From Taenia hydatigena (taxonomy: Eukaryota; Platyhelminthes; Cestoda; Cyclophyllidea; Taeniidae), in contig JADWOT020000002.1 of NCBI GenBank assembly GCA_036345935.2, positions 17,917,254-17,981,253 on the forward strand: 64,000 bases of DNA, written 5' to 3'. Below the pieces are notes generated by a model. It ran no database searches and was not told the DNA's origin. It saw only the letters and a list, made by a program, of their open reading frames with translations. Position 1 is the stretch's first letter. The number at the start of each line of letters is the position of its first letter. This document shows, piece by piece, positions 1 through 11,955 of the stretch. Position numbers and translations under genes: made by a program.

Positions 1-534
1 CTACCCAAACCCGAATTTCTAGGCGCATTGAAGGCGGAGGATGTAAAGTACAGAGACAAGTAGTTTTTGTCACAGGAGCCTGCAATAAGTGCATCAACAG
101 TTTACAGTGAGAGAAGGTAGTAGACGAGAAGTAGTCGTGGATGGCAATCTTTCCTTGGTGGGTGATGTGGAAGCCAGTGGGGCAGCGCGGTGAGGAGAAG
201 GTAGCGAGCGCAACTTACCAAGCAGGTTTGAACTGATTCCATCAATAAACGTTGCAAGCAAAGGTGGCTTCACGACGCATTCCTTCGCTTACTTTCATTT
301 ATGTGGAGGGTCGAAGCAGACAAAACCGGTAGTTGGGAAAAAGTTTTGTACTCTGTCTCGAGTCATCCACGACCTCTATGATTGTTATGAAAACCTGGAT
401 GTCAAGCGCAAGTACACGTGCTTATTTAACATCGCTTTGCGATTTTTGGTTCTTGAACAGGCCTTCCAAGTCGGGGTTGCATTCTTCTGCACGTAGTTTT
501 GCCTACGTGTGTTAAAACACCTCCGATAGGTGGC

Positions 535-665
535 TGACCACCAACTACTAATCAACCTGTGTGTAGCACGTGTTCTGTGAAGTTGTGCGTTGGTGTTACG
601 CATCATCATTACAAGTGGGACGTTTGGTGTGTTCCGTTGGCGTAGGTGTAATAGAATGTTTGTAC
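535..665 (+). repeat. Arginase-flank repeat, copy 1
   Basis: About 130 bases that recur at 2700-2870 in reverse orientation and at 48890-49045 in this orientation. Shared landmarks are an ACGCATC.TCATTACAAGT block and a GTTGCGT-like stretch about 30 bases before it. In each case an arginase exon-2 remnant follows about 370 bases further on, so this looks like the 5' flank of an arginase unit and not an independent mobile element. I saw no coding potential. Confidence 0.55.
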
Positions 666-889
666 ACATGAAGACATTATAAATGGAGCTTTAGTCTCAC
701 CGATTAGACTTTCATTTATGCGTCTAAGAATCATATCAATAACTGGATCCATTAAGATGAAGTGGTGTAACTTATGCCACTGAGGTAAATTCTGTAAAGT
801 CGGAGTTCACATTTTCCACTTTAAATTCGTGGAATTCTCTCAATTTGATAAGCCATCTGCTGGTGTGAGTTTCAACCCCCTCGCCATAT

Positions 890-1040
890 ATGCTTTTGAT
901 ACTAGAGGCAAAAGCGAATGACGACGGTAAAATAACTCAGCTGAAGGCCATCGAGGAGGCGGTGATTGTGAATTGCGAGAACCAGCGAGCTCTGGTGGAA
1001 GTTAATTTAGGGCTGACAGAGTGTCACGGATAGCGTGAGC
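890..1040 (+). pseudogene. Arginase exon-2 remnant (A'), inverted against copy A
   Basis: One plus-strand frame reads ...VIVNCENQRALVEV.LGLTECHG. This matches the exon just before the GGDHS exon in the other arginase copies of the window (NCENQRALV is identical in copy C). The segment stops near 1040 and runs directly into the last exon of copy A on the opposite strand. No exon 1, no GGDHS exon and no later exons follow, so it is a fragment. The same reversed junction occurs at 50655-50775, so the rearrangement predates the outer inverted duplication. The family assignment rests on the sibling copies, because this exon alone is poorly conserved. Confidence 0.6.
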
Positions 1041-1064
1041 GAGTACGACCACGGACCAGGAACG

Positions 1065-2400
1065 AGGCATAGCAGAATTCGACACCGATTTTGCTTCTTT
1101 AGACGTGCCAAGCAAAGTGTTGACCTTCACCACCACTATTGACATCAACAAACCTAAACAACAAGGCAAGTAGATTAATTCATCCCCATGTAGGGAAGCA
1201 AATGTTTTAGGCATTCAAAACGATCTTTTGCATGTTCATTTTCAATGCATTTTAATAGACGTGTCACAATGCACTTCAGTAGCGTCCTCAGTTTCGCAAC
1301 TCGCTAGAGTTCCAACGCACTGCCACTCTCGGAGATTATTTATGCCACTCATTCACGTCATCACCCGAAAACCACAGTTCTTTGTGGTCACACCAGCAGA
1401 CTGATCCTCGCACAACATTTAATAAAATATTAAGCTAACAATGCTGACCGCTTTTACTGGTGTCAAATAAGCACAAGAAATGTTAAATAAGAACTTCAGC
1501 CTTAATTTGAAGGTGCATATTCAGCATCATGGTCACACATTTGATTAAATTTTTCCGCCTAACACATTCGAGGTCATCGCCGACAGTGCATTAAAGATGT
1601 GTACTTAAATGTTCAAAATGTCAGTCAGCTTGTCTGACTACAGGTCTTGCAAGCCTGCCTACCCTCCTCCGTCGAAGGACCCATCGGAAAAGGGGGTTTA
1701 TGCGCTAAAAGCGTATTTAGGATTTAGTTGGTCAATGTCAAAGTTCGGATAGAATTTGACATTTGGGGCTGTATATGAACCGCGGTTAAAAAATAAGATT
1801 TTTTGTTTGCTCACCCTTTGAACTGATTAGCATTCAATATTCACTCACAGAATTCGTATCATGTTCTTAAGTGTGGACTTTATGACACTTTTAAATGCTC
1901 AATATTTCCACACTATACGTATTCAAATGCTGAGGTACTTTTGTACCATCTAATACGATTGGTAAGTGGTGGTGGAGCAACGCTACGAAGTCCGATGCAA
2001 AGAATTTGACTAGCTTCAAGGTCTCAAAATGAATGGAAGTAATGAGCATAAATAATGTCAATTAAAATAAGGAGATCATACGCATACCAATCTACAATTT
2101 CTGAAGCCATGGGCAAGTGGAATAAATTTGCTGGTTTTGTTGGGAAGGAAGGCGAGAGGTGTGCGGTGAGTGGGTACAGAAACGGAGCCCCCAGACAAAT
2201 TGACATCAGTGTGTGGATCAACCTCGAAGTGACTCACAATTGCCTCAAGCCCTCTGCTGTGGTCGTCACCCAATGCAGGTGTCATGTTTTTCTCATTCCC
2301 ATTAAGCGCGGCACACAGCCAGCTCTATCGTAGTTTTCACCAGTGCCAGCTGAATCTCGCAGGTCACAATCACATCTCAAAGGTGGTCCTTTGACTGAGC
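1065..2400 (-). pseudogene. Arginase pseudogene A
   Basis: Decayed arginase on the minus strand. Exon 2 lies near 2385-2305. A frame at 2285-2076 reads ALGDDHS (from the GGDHS Mn-binding motif), then VDPHTDVN (from WVDAHADVN), then NKTSKFIPLAHGF. The stretch FPNSFVVW that normally lies between the two metal motifs is missing. Near 1760-1640 a remnant FDIDQLNPKYAFSA matches FDIDGLDPKYAPSTGT and has a stop. The last exon near 1180-1070 reads CLGLLMSIVVVKVNTLLGTSKEAK. Active arginase is a cytosolic binuclear-manganese enzyme that hydrolyses arginine to ornithine and urea. This copy cannot encode one. No exon 1 was found. The internal deletion is shared with copy D, so A and D descend from a gene that was already broken. 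Confidence 0.8.
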
Positions 2401-2699
2401 AATTCTACCGTAGTGATTCCCAGTTGTATCTAGCATTAGAAAATCAGGATTCAGCAGTGCATAGACTATGCGAACTCAATGAATTCGTGCTAATGAAGTG
2501 GAGTAGAGATGATGTTGCAGGTGCGGGACTTGGAAATTGAGAGGGGTTGAGGCTGTAAAATGGGTAACATGAAGTAATTTGATGAAGTTCATTTACCTCA
2601 GTAGTGAAAGACATTAATTCAATGTTATGAAACCAGTTGCTTATATAATTTCTTGATGTGTAAATAAACGTCTCGTGAGTGGGATTGCTGTTTCATTCC

Positions 2700-2870
2700 T
2701 AATATCTACGTGCGTGTAAGCATGCCAATACGCCCACGCCGACGGGGTAGGTCAATCGTTGGACTTGTAATGACGATGCGTGAGACGACCAACGCACAAC
2801 TTCTTAGAGCACACAGACTAATAACCTGCTGACGATAGGCTAGTGCGGGCAGGTGTCTCAACACGTGTCA
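2700..2870 (-). repeat. Arginase-flank repeat, copy 2
   Basis: Reverse-orientation member of the family seen at 535-665 and 48890-49045. It lies upstream of pseudogene A in A's own orientation, as expected for its 5' flank. It has no convincing TATA box or exon 1. Confidence 0.5.
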
Positions 2871-5470
2871 ACAAATCTCCCTAGACAGAACGTCATCTTG
2901 CATTAATGGATTGCATCAGAGAATGAGAATTGTAACACTGACCTTGAGGGATAAGCACGTCTACTTGAGTTTAACAGTAACAATTTCATGATTATTTACA
3001 GAGACTGCAGATGATTTTAGACTAAACGTTGGACTTGGGCTAATTGACCTGGTCTCAAATCTCCATCCTTACAGGGCCGGATTCTCTACAGGTCTATTTC
3101 ATTTCTTTCCATTTACCTAGTCATCATCACCCCACATCCTACTTCTCTCACTGTCTATCTCGCTTCCTCTCCAAACACATTAAGTCTTCCTTTCTCTAAG
3201 ATTTGACGCTAATTTGATGCAAGCCATAAAATTTATATTTCTCCAGCAGTTGCAGTATCCTTATGTTACTCTTCGTTGTCTTCATCACTGCTGGTAGCGA
3301 GGGAAGCCTCTCTGATCGGTGGCTGTTTTGTTCCTTTCGAGGACGAGTTATGCTGGACTGCAGCAGTTCTCCAAATTGGAATTAAGAATGGGTTCCGTGA
3401 GGGGCACGCTAAGGTCAAAGTGCCCTTCGACGTTAGTGGTAAAAGCAGAAGTGGAGTTTGGCCTTGTTAAGCCGTACAACGGGTGAGGGTGAAGCCTTAT
3501 GCCGTATTGGAAGGACGGTAGCCCCAATAGCGCTGCCATTAGTGTGATTGGTAGGTAGTCACCAATCCCTTCAGTCTCGGTGCTCATTCTCTTGATTTAC
3601 GCTAACAGATTTGAGGAGATCAATTTAAGTCGGTATTGACAGGGTCATAACCGATACGCAGTGAACATGGTTGGGTTAGAGTGGATTACACTTCCTTCTC
3701 CCGTTCAAGGACAAACAACACCCGTCCCATCTTTGGGTGCATATTCCCTTACAGTTGCTGTTATGGTTACTCCAATTCCTCTTATTACTACGCCACTAGA
3801 TCGTTTAGGAATTTTTCACTTCGCAAAATTTGTAGAGAAGTCTCTGTTGTGTTTGACAGTAAAGGAATGAAATTTTGCAATGGTCTATTACTTAAAATTT
3901 GCTCAATGATCTTCGGTATGAAGTCTCGGTGATGTTACACCCCGACACCTCAAATCTGTCCTCAAGGTGCAGTAGGCCAAAGCACTGTGTCTGAAGAGAT
4001 ATGACTAAGGATTGCAAAAACTTCAGACTGCCGATATAAGCTTTGGATCGTGACATAAGCTGGGCACACAAAATGCATAATCTCAAACCTCCATTACGTT
4101 AGACACGCAATAAATTATACCGCCGCTGTACAATAGAGGGTAAGTGCATGTGTTACCCTCTTTCAGACCAAGAGAAGTTGACAGCATGCATGTAGATTGC
4201 ACGTCAACCTACGGAAATGTGAACCATAGCTGCAGGTTTCAGTCGCAATTTACTCGTACGCAAAGCAGCGAGAGTGAAGGAGGAATGATTAAACACCAAA
4301 ACTATTATAAAACCACTGTCATCAAATACGGGATGGTGATGGCTTCTGCAATGTTCATGCATAACCTAGCTAAATGTAAATCCAACAAAGGCATTTTTAA
4401 TTTGAGATGAATGATGGTTCAATTGGCAAATAACGGGACTCATTTTGAACAATTTCACTTTTATGCCAAAGCCTCAGTATACGTTTATAAGATCTATGGT
4501 ATAAGCATCTAAGACTTTGTGTAGTCCCTCTCGTTTGCGACTTAACGGTGCCTTTTATGAAAAAATGCGCTCTACAGCCGACAAGAAGGTGAAATTTAAG
4601 AGCCATCTGTCTGATTCTGGTTGATAACATAACTTATCTATCTGCAAATACCTTCATTTAGAAGAGAGCTTTATGGAAACGTTGACGTGGCTCCTGCACT
4701 GAATCTCCTGCATTAGGCTTTACCATTGGGAGCATCTACAGGGGAAGAGCCTCACCTCTACCTCACGTGAAATTTGATGTGGTGGAAAAAGATGGGACGC
4801 ATTGTCCTTTTAGTTGGTTGTACTTGCAGTCGCCACTATCTTGGTATCTAGCGTGCCTTCTGATGCTGACCTACCACATACCAAGTTGCATGCTTAACTG
4901 CTCTGCACCTTTTTAAGTTGTCAACCCTTACGCTGATGCGCAATGATTCCTAAGCGGATTTTCACATGAGCCGACCGGTTCACTAATCAATTGGCACAGA
5001 CAATTGAGAGCACTAACCCTTTTTGACGGCTTGTTTACGGCTATTCGGATAGACTAATGACTGATATTCTCGGCTTGAAGTAGTGCGCTGTAAGCATGTG
5101 AAGGAGGCAAGCTTAAGTAACCCGCTTACTGAAGTTCTTGTAAGAATAACTGCAAAAGTATAGAGCCAAAATGTTTGTCAAAGGCTGCAGACGGCCATAC
5201 AAATGAGTATATGGGAGCGTTTACGCATCGGGACCCTCTTGAGCAAGCCCCTGATTTCTCCTAACAGCATTTCATATGTCACTACTGCAGCAGTTTAAAT
5301 ACGCAGATTTTGCATAACCCTCACTTAACAGTGTCCTAAAGAGGACTGATAACCTGTTGCCAGTAGTCAAACTTCTAAGACTACAAAGTGGAGTGCTTCG
5401 TTGTGATCTGTAATGTGCGAATTTGCAGATTAAGACCGCATTATATCACGCCGGAGCTTACTGCCACACA
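2870..5470. other. Non-coding part of left outer arm
   Basis: No gene was recognised over about 2.6 kb. Its mirror copy is 45.5-48.9 kb. A frame at 3892-4086 on the minus strand shares LEDRFEVSGCNITET-type residues with one at 47667-47978 on the plus strand. Both are interrupted elsewhere, so I treat the match as simple DNA homology. Confidence 0.4.
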
Positions 5471-6182
5471 AAATAACGTCCAAACAATTGCAATCAGCTA
5501 GTGAAGCAAAATTAAAGTAGAATACTTCTTACAGAATACGTGTGTTCCGTACCTAGGTGTTAGCAAAAGTATAAAAGAATTTTTATCAATGCACACTATA
5601 TTAACGCTAAAATTTTTGTCTTGGAACAAGTAATCCTACTACACATTCTTGTTTGCGCTTTGCCTAGGGTGCATTTACGATGAGAAGGTTCATTGAAAAA
5701 GCAAGACACAAAAAGGCGTTTAAATAACTGCTTGTGATGCCGGCTAATAAATGAACTTATTGCAAGTCTAAATGTTGTTCCGATTTGCACATCTACTCAC
5801 AGTTAATAGGCCGTGATGTGGCAGGACCACATTTTGGTTCTCTGCTGGCATCAGCGAGAATTCAATCGCTAATAAGCTTTTAACAAATAATTGCAGCTCA
5901 CTAGCGCAAGGCGCGAAATCACGGTAAGACTCTTGGTTTTGCTGCAAAGAATAGAAATTCTGGCAGACATTTACGGGTGTGCATAAGAAGTGCATTTCTA
6001 TGTTTCCATGCGATTGGCAGCATAGGAAAGCCGATGCTAGTGGCGGTAGCGGCAGCAGAGCAATCAAAGTGCGTGAGACTTGACGTGCTATATCTATACT
6101 ACTTAGTATTAGAGACTGTAAGATAGAATGCAGCTAAAATTTTAGCACAGGTTTAACTGAACATAAAAGCCAAGCAATCGTA
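5471..6182 (-). repeat. R repeat, copy R1
   Basis: A block of about 710 bases present four times: here, 11246-11955, 39389-40098 and 44709-45407. In its own orientation it starts near ACGATTGCTTGG and ends near GTTTGGACGTTATTTT. The boundaries are sharp against R2, because flanks outside the block do not match. No terminal inverted repeats and no clear target-site duplication were seen. R1 mirrors R4 as part of the outer arms. Confidence 0.65.
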
Positions 6183-7318
6183 GCAAAGTCACTGAGCGCA
6201 ATCTTCCGTATCAAGTTCACGTTACTCGAGATGGCTGCCTATGCTCAATCTTCAGTTACAGTATGCTTCTACCAGCACTAAGAGCAGTAATAAAGCCTGC
6301 GCTCTACTTCAAAAAATTAACAATCTGCAGCAAGTTGCTTACTGATTAACAAGGCATTGGATTGTTCGCATTCAAGCGCCTTGTGACTGTGAGGATGCTC
6401 TTATGCACCTGGCAGACTGATACTGTGTGGGAGTGTGTGCAATGACGGGCGTCTTGATTGCGTAAGCAATCCTCGCAAGTGCATTTAGATTACAAAATGT
6501 ACGCCAAAACCCTGTTTATGTAATGCAGCGCTACAAAAGACAGGAATTCTTTACACCTGACACATTTCACTTTGCGTTTAAAAGCTAAGTATGCCTGATT
6601 TTGTCTTATTATCAAGCTGGCAAAGCAACTAAAATAACACTTGTGCCTTCATGCATTCATCACGCTGCTGAAGATTCATTTACACTTCTACTAAGTTGTT
6701 GGGCTTCTAAAATAACGCTGATCCACAGCATTATTCCATTGACATTGGAGTCGATTTGATCGTGCAGATGGATGGGAGCATAGACCATGCCAATGAAATT
6801 ACGCTTAAGGCGATTGTCATTTTATTTGTTCATTATGCATGCTGGAACCAAAAGAAGGCTTCAATGCAGCCGAGTTACGCGTTTTTCGACACTCCATATT
6901 CAATTCAAGTTTTCGTCATGCGGTCGTCATCAGCGCGTCAGAACAATTGACTCGCTGGGCAAGCCAAAGCCTACGCCAATAAATACTCAATATCAACAAG
7001 TTTTCAGGTTTTGAAACCCATTTTTCGCAGCCACATGGAGCAAGCTTTATAATCTTGGTAACCTCTAAGCATACTGATATTGTTCTTGCGGTAGTGATTG
7101 ATTGCAGTGATTAAATTATTTGATGCAAAGCGAAAGTCGCTGCAAACGCTGTGGCGATACCATTGCCATCACCCAACAAAGAGTGGGGTTGCGAACATTG
7201 TAACATTTGGCATTAGGGAAGTTTGTGTCACCCGCTGGATGTTTTATGCACTTAATGCAGCGTAGCAAAAATCTTTTCCAACATCTGCAACAATTGCCTT
7301 TACAGATGTACAAATTTG

Positions 7319-7501
7319 CTAAAAGTCAATTCCCTCGTCGAGTTTTAGCATTAAATAACAGACAAAAATGTTCTGCTCGAGGAGGAGTGGGTTCACTAGC
7401 ACACTTAGGTGCCTAAACACACAATATTGAAGAGCAATTTCGCCAATGGCAACTATGGCTCCATTTGGACAGTAGGTTTCAACTTTATAAACAGAATCCA
7501 T
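7319..7501 (-). other. Frame shared with 43236-43493; status unclear
   Basis: Minus-strand open frame of 60 codons with CPNGAIVAIG, LRHLSVLVNPLLLEQ-like and LKLDEGID segments. The mirror segment at 43236-43493 keeps the same frame over about 58 residues with many substitutions. The antisense frame is also largely open in the left copy. No protein family was recognised. It could be a decaying exon, or simply homologous DNA with few stops. Confidence 0.25.
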
Positions 7502-7595
7502 GAGACATAAACAAGTGCTAGATCCACGTTCTCTGATTTAAGCCACTATTATCATACGATCGCTTTCAACGCCCTTGCGCTAGAGACCAAATAGG

Positions 7596-7740
7596 CATCC
7601 AAATCGATTTTTATCGTAAACACACGGAAATAGTACCCTGACAGCCCCATAGACACATCTTCACAGCCGCACAAAGCTGTAACACGTGGAGTATAAAAGG
7701 TGCTCACAACCCACACCCAGCCAAGTTGCGCTTTCGCGTC
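7596..7740 (+). promoter_or_regulatory. Arginase B promoter inside a perfectly conserved block
   Basis: The E-box CACGTG is at 7683-7688 and the TATA box GTATAAAAGG at 7691-7700, about 40 bases before the ATG at 7741. That spacing suits transcription starting near 7720-7730. Every base from 7596 to 7841 is identical to the reverse complement of 42910-43155, although flanking DNA is only about 80-85% identical. Confidence 0.7.
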
Positions 7741-9387
7741 ATGGATAAGGGTTCTGAAAATCATGTCTACTCTCTAGGTATTGTGGCAGCAGCTATCGAC
7801 AAGGGTCATCAAAAGGATGGGGTTCAGAATGGACCTAGGGACGTCCTGAGCTATGGTCTTAAAGTGCTTTTGAGGAAATTGGGTAAATTATCTGCTAGCT
7901 TGACTTTCCATCTCCCCAATTTCCTAGCTAATTCTTGAAGAGCCATCTACGCTCTACCCCACTAATATGATTTGCCCAAATTCCCATTGCTTATGTGTTT
8001 CGACTATTTTGGTGTCAAATTCTAGATGCCAAAGCAAATGACTAAGGAGAAGTTACGCAGCCGAAAGACTGTGAAGCGGATGTTATTTTGAATTGCGAGA
8101 ATAAGTGAGCACTGGTGAATACCACTTTAGAGCTGACAGAGTGTGTCGCCAAGTGTGGGGGAGAACGATATAACACTCATACTGAGCGGCGACCACAGTA
8201 TCGGGATCGGGTCAATTGCGGGTCAATTGAAGATCTTCCCCAACTCATCTGTTGTCTGAATTGACGCAACGCTGACGTCAATACTCCCAGGAGCTCCACT
8301 TCTCGTCACACTCATGGTTGCCCCTCTCCTTCCTTCTGAGCAAAACCAGCAAACTCATCCCGCAAACTCAAGGCTTTGAAACCATCAAACCAGTGTAGGT
8401 CTGATCTCCTTGCATTACTTACAATTACTTACCTGACTGACGCTCACTCACCCTATGCACATTGCAGTCTTGAAGCCAATCAACTACTCTACATCGGACT
8501 TCGGGATGTCGATACACCAGAGCTGTAAGTTTTTACCTTTAAGCCAATCGAATGGAGGAAGGGCAAGCTCACAATTAACTTCTTGCTTTAGGAAGTTCAT
8601 AAAGGACCTCAATATTCCGTATTTTAATATGGACGATGTGCGAAGGATTGGTATTGAGAGTGTCATGACGATAACTAGAATATTAATTTGGAAAACATGT
8701 TTGTTTGGCAGTCCTAATTGTCAAATCCACCTGAGCTTCGACATTAACGGGTTGGATCCGAAGTACGCTCCCAGCACAGGAACCCCCGTTCCAGGTGGTC
8801 TCTCGTTGGACGAGGGCAAGTACATTTGCCAGACCCTTGGTCGGACAGGTAGGCTAGCAGTTTCGACTTTCATGGTTATGCCTTGACTGCATTGACAGCA
8901 GCTACATTTCCTCTACTAAGAACAAAGATATCAGAGCAGCTGCTTATGGCACTACTGCAAGAGAAACACCTACGTGCTGGAACGAATGCACGTATTTAAA
9001 GAATCCTATTGGATTTTTTCTGAGAAACAACAGACCAACATTATTAGCTTATTATTCCGAAGGTTGAAGTAGGCTGTGGATTTCATCTGGTGGCATAAGT
9101 AACTAGAGACAGTGTAGCGATGTGCTTAGCCTGTAGCATCATCGGAGTGCTTTGGGACACATTCACCGCAGCACACGTAAAGAATGAGGTTACAAAGATC
9201 CTCATCGGGTCTTTATGCATTTTCTTTGCATCGAAGTGAGGATGAAACCACTTCTCTTTGCTGTCTAGGTCTGCTGAAATCGATGGCGGTGGCGGAGGTC
9301 AACACGTCGCTTGGCTCAGCTGAAGATGCAAAGACCACTTTGAATTCTGCTCTTGAGATAATCAAAAGCGCTCTGCTTTTAGACTAG
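7741..9387 (+). pseudogene. Arginase B, spliced structure, disabled
   Basis: Arginase-like gene with seven recognisable pieces. Exon 1 (7741-7882) begins MDKGSENHVYSLGIV and ends before GTAAAT. Exon 2 starts near 8026. The metal-site region follows, with SGDHS at 8185-8199 (usually GGDHS), and runs to about 8394. Exon 5 is 8468-8524 (LLYIGLRDVDTPEL), followed by a 67-base intron. Exon 6 is 8592-8848, with LSFDINGLDP and APSTGTPVPGG. The last exon is 9269-9387, with GLLKSMAVAEVNTSLG and a TAG stop. Exons 5 to 7 join in phase and are intact. Earlier exons are broken: TAA at 8043, TGA at 8106, a one-base loss near 8150, W to TGA at 8257, a one-base loss that destroys DAHAD, and another near 8318. 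The second aspartate of FDxDGLDP is Asn. As read it cannot make active enzyme, though a truncated product from the first or last exons is conceivable. Confidence 0.88.
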
Positions 9388-9560
9388 AGAGACATCCAAT
9401 ATTAGCTTATTCGCCCACAACAACTTTTAATGTTTACATTTGAGTACAATTTCTCCCTTGCTCTAATAAATGCCTATATCCGGAGTTTGCTATTTTCGAA
9501 AGAGCGTGTGCGATGTGTGATGCTAATCACATGCGCACGTAAGCGGGAAAATATTGTGTT

Positions 9561-9694
9561 ATTAGGAATTGTGCTAGCAATTATAAGGCAAGCTGAACTT
9601 GCGGATCTACAGTTTGCGGCCATGACTATTAGGAATTGTGCTAGCAATTATAAGGCAAGCTGAACTTGCGGATCTACAGTTTGCGGCCATGACT
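9561..9694 (+). repeat. 67-base tandem duplication (left arm)
   Basis: Two consecutive copies of a 67-base unit starting ATTAGGAATTGTGCTAGC and ending GCGGCCATGACT, with no difference seen between them. The right arm has the same duplication at 41652-41785, so it predates the copying of the arms or was transferred between them. Confidence 0.95.
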
Positions 9695-9699
9695 ATAGA

Positions 9700-11240
9700 T
9701 GATCGACTTGATTTGAGCCTATCTGTCGGTGCTGAGACAAAAATCAAATGGCTCGTCAATAACGTGGTGTTCGATATAACAGGCTCCACGAAGTAGCTCA
9801 GGAAGGAACATAGGTTTCATTTCTAATCGAATATGAAGAGAATTTTTAAAACGTCGTAGCATAAACGAGTCAGGACTAAAGAACTCTGGCTCCTTTGCTG
9901 CAGCCGATTGCGTTGACCAATAAACGCTGCTAATTGTTTGAGTGTAGCTAGGACATTTGGGGCAGCATCACACACTCCAGTGCACTTTTATGCAAATTAT
10001 TAAGGCTCGCTGATACTTTTGCTGTTCAGAATGCATTCAGCAAAGGCTTGTAGTGTTGCTTGAGGGCGCATTCATTACGATAGTGGGCTGTCGTGGCTAC
10101 TGGTAATGTAGGAGGCAGCATAACAATTTTGCTAACAATTGATAAGTAAGCGTGAATCCTTTAAGCAAATTTACTTAACACAAATTTAACGTTTTCCAAG
10201 ACGATAACTCAATGCGCCAATTCATATGTTCGACTAAAAAATGTCTCAGAGCATATGATTTTATTCTATCCTAAAGTTCTGGGGGAATTCACATGAGCTA
10301 CAAGAAATGCGGACATGGACATTGGACATTTAATAGCAGTAAACTCTTGGCGCCATTGTCACTCAACGCTCACTTCTACTTACAAGTCACTAGTAATTTG
10401 TAGCTACAATAAATATTTCATATTGCGTGCTGCCATGACTCACAGAAATACATTAGGCTCACTGCAAGGCACTTGGTTGAGCCTATGCTGTCCTCCTCAT
10501 CGATGGTGAGGTCTGCGCCATTTTAGGAAAAGTTAATGTCCTCTTTGCACTGTCAGCGACTGGAGACAATGACAGGATTGGAATAACGAGTTCGTTATTC
10601 AGCACAATTGAATGCTTCTTATAAAGTTATAGATGGTCCGCAAAGGAAGCGTTCGCCTGCATAATACGTATGCCTGTTGATTTACAATGCATAAAATTGC
10701 TTGGGAAAGAAGGATGGTAAGCGCATGTGGCTTACACACCAGGCAGGCTACTATTTATAAGTCGGTTCATTGAGGAGGATTTTGGTAAACGTAAATCATC
10801 CCTCGCGCAGGCGTGTAAGTGTCGATGACATGGCGAAATTGTGTTACCACGCAATGTAAACTAAGTGCCCGTTTTGGCAGTGGGGTGTCACGATAACAAG
10901 AAGCTTCTAAGCCTGACAAATGTGACTAATTATTTTGTGCAGACAAAGTGTGGCCAACTCGAACATTATGCTCGCACGGACAAACAAACTAATAACGGTG
11001 GTCGTACACGTGCACTGTGCGACAGAATATTCAACCTTAATATCCACTAGCTTCATAGGCTTCTAAAATGTCGTTGATAGTAAATACTATTCTACAGATA
11101 AATGGGCAAATACAAGAATGTAGTTTAGTGGTAAATTATGCAGTGGCTATTATTTACGCTGAAATTATAGGCTGTTATAATGCCTCAAAATCATTGGCTC
11201 CACTTCAAGCGTTAAGTAATGTTAAAACTCATGTCAGGCG
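9700..11240. other. Non-coding arm sequence
   Basis: No gene, RNA or repeat was recognised. Open frames at 10315-10509 and 10865-11274 are short, low-complexity-free translations without family resemblance or convincing splice partners. Confidence 0.4.
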
Positions 11241-11245
11241 GTACC

Positions 11246-11955
11246 ACGGTCGCTTGGCTTTTATGTCCAGTTAAATCTGTGTTCAAATGTTAGCTGCATT
11301 TTATCTCATGGCCTCCAATGCTGAGTAGGCTAGAAAGAGCACGTCAAATGTCACGCACTTCGATTCCCCTGCTGCTGCCGCCGCTGCTAGCGTCGGCTTT
11401 TGTACGCTGTCAATTGTTTGAAAATATTAAAATGCACCTCTTATACAAACCCATAAATGTCTGATAAAATTTCCACTTTTTGCAGTAGGGCCAAGAGTCT
11501 TAGCGTAATTACGTACCTTGAGCCAGTGAGCTGCAATTATTTATTAAAAGCTTATTAGCGTTTTTATTCCCGCTGATGTCAGCAGAGCACCAAAATATGG
11601 TCCTGACACATCACGGCCTATTAGCTATAAGTAGATGCACAATTTTGAACAACATTTAGACTTGCACAGATTTCACTTATTCGCCGATATCGCAAGCAGT
11701 TATCTAAACGCCTTTTTGTGTCTTGCTTTCCCAGTTAACCTTCTCATCGAAAATGCACCATGGGCAAGGTGCAAACAAGAATGTGCAGTGGGTTTGCTTG
11801 TTCCTAGACAAAAAAATTTTAGTGTCAATATAGCGTGTGCTGGTAAAAATTCTTTTGTGCTTTTGCTAGCACCTGAGTATGGAACCTATGTGTTCTGTAA
11901 GAAGTAGACTTAAGTTTTACTTAATTAGGTGATTACAAATGTTTAGACATTATTT
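11246..11955 (+). repeat. R repeat, copy R2
   Basis: Starts at ACGGTCGCTTGG and ends at GTTTAGACATTATT. It matches R4 and R1 over the full block at roughly 80%, but the sequence before the start does not match theirs. That points to an insertion or a dispersed repeat in the arm. A 90-codon open frame (11635-11907) is present only in the inner-arm copies and is interrupted in R1 and R4, so the block is probably not coding. Confidence 0.65.

Larger units (their letters stand above)
1065..7595 (+). repeat. Left outer arm of inverted duplication (diverged)
   Basis: Reverse complement of about 43156-50655. Blocks I aligned by eye include 3050-3500 against 48700-48300, 3660-4080 against 48130-47690, 5300-5460 against 45560-45415 and 7100-7590 against 43570-43160. 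Identity in these is roughly 80-85%, with many small indels. Apart from the arginase remnants I see no gene here. Open frames at 3348-3587, 3661-3932, 4144-4630 and 6756-7014 are short, and most are not preserved in the mirror copy. Confidence 0.8.

Noticed and set aside
8455..8886. 143-codon frame as a single intact exon of arginase B
   Set aside because: Its first part is out of the arginase frame. The real frame uses 8468-8524, a 67-base intron and then 8592-8848.
11246..11955. R repeat as a DNA transposon
   Set aside because: No terminal inverted repeats, no transposase remnant and no clear target-site duplication. It is kept only as a repeat.
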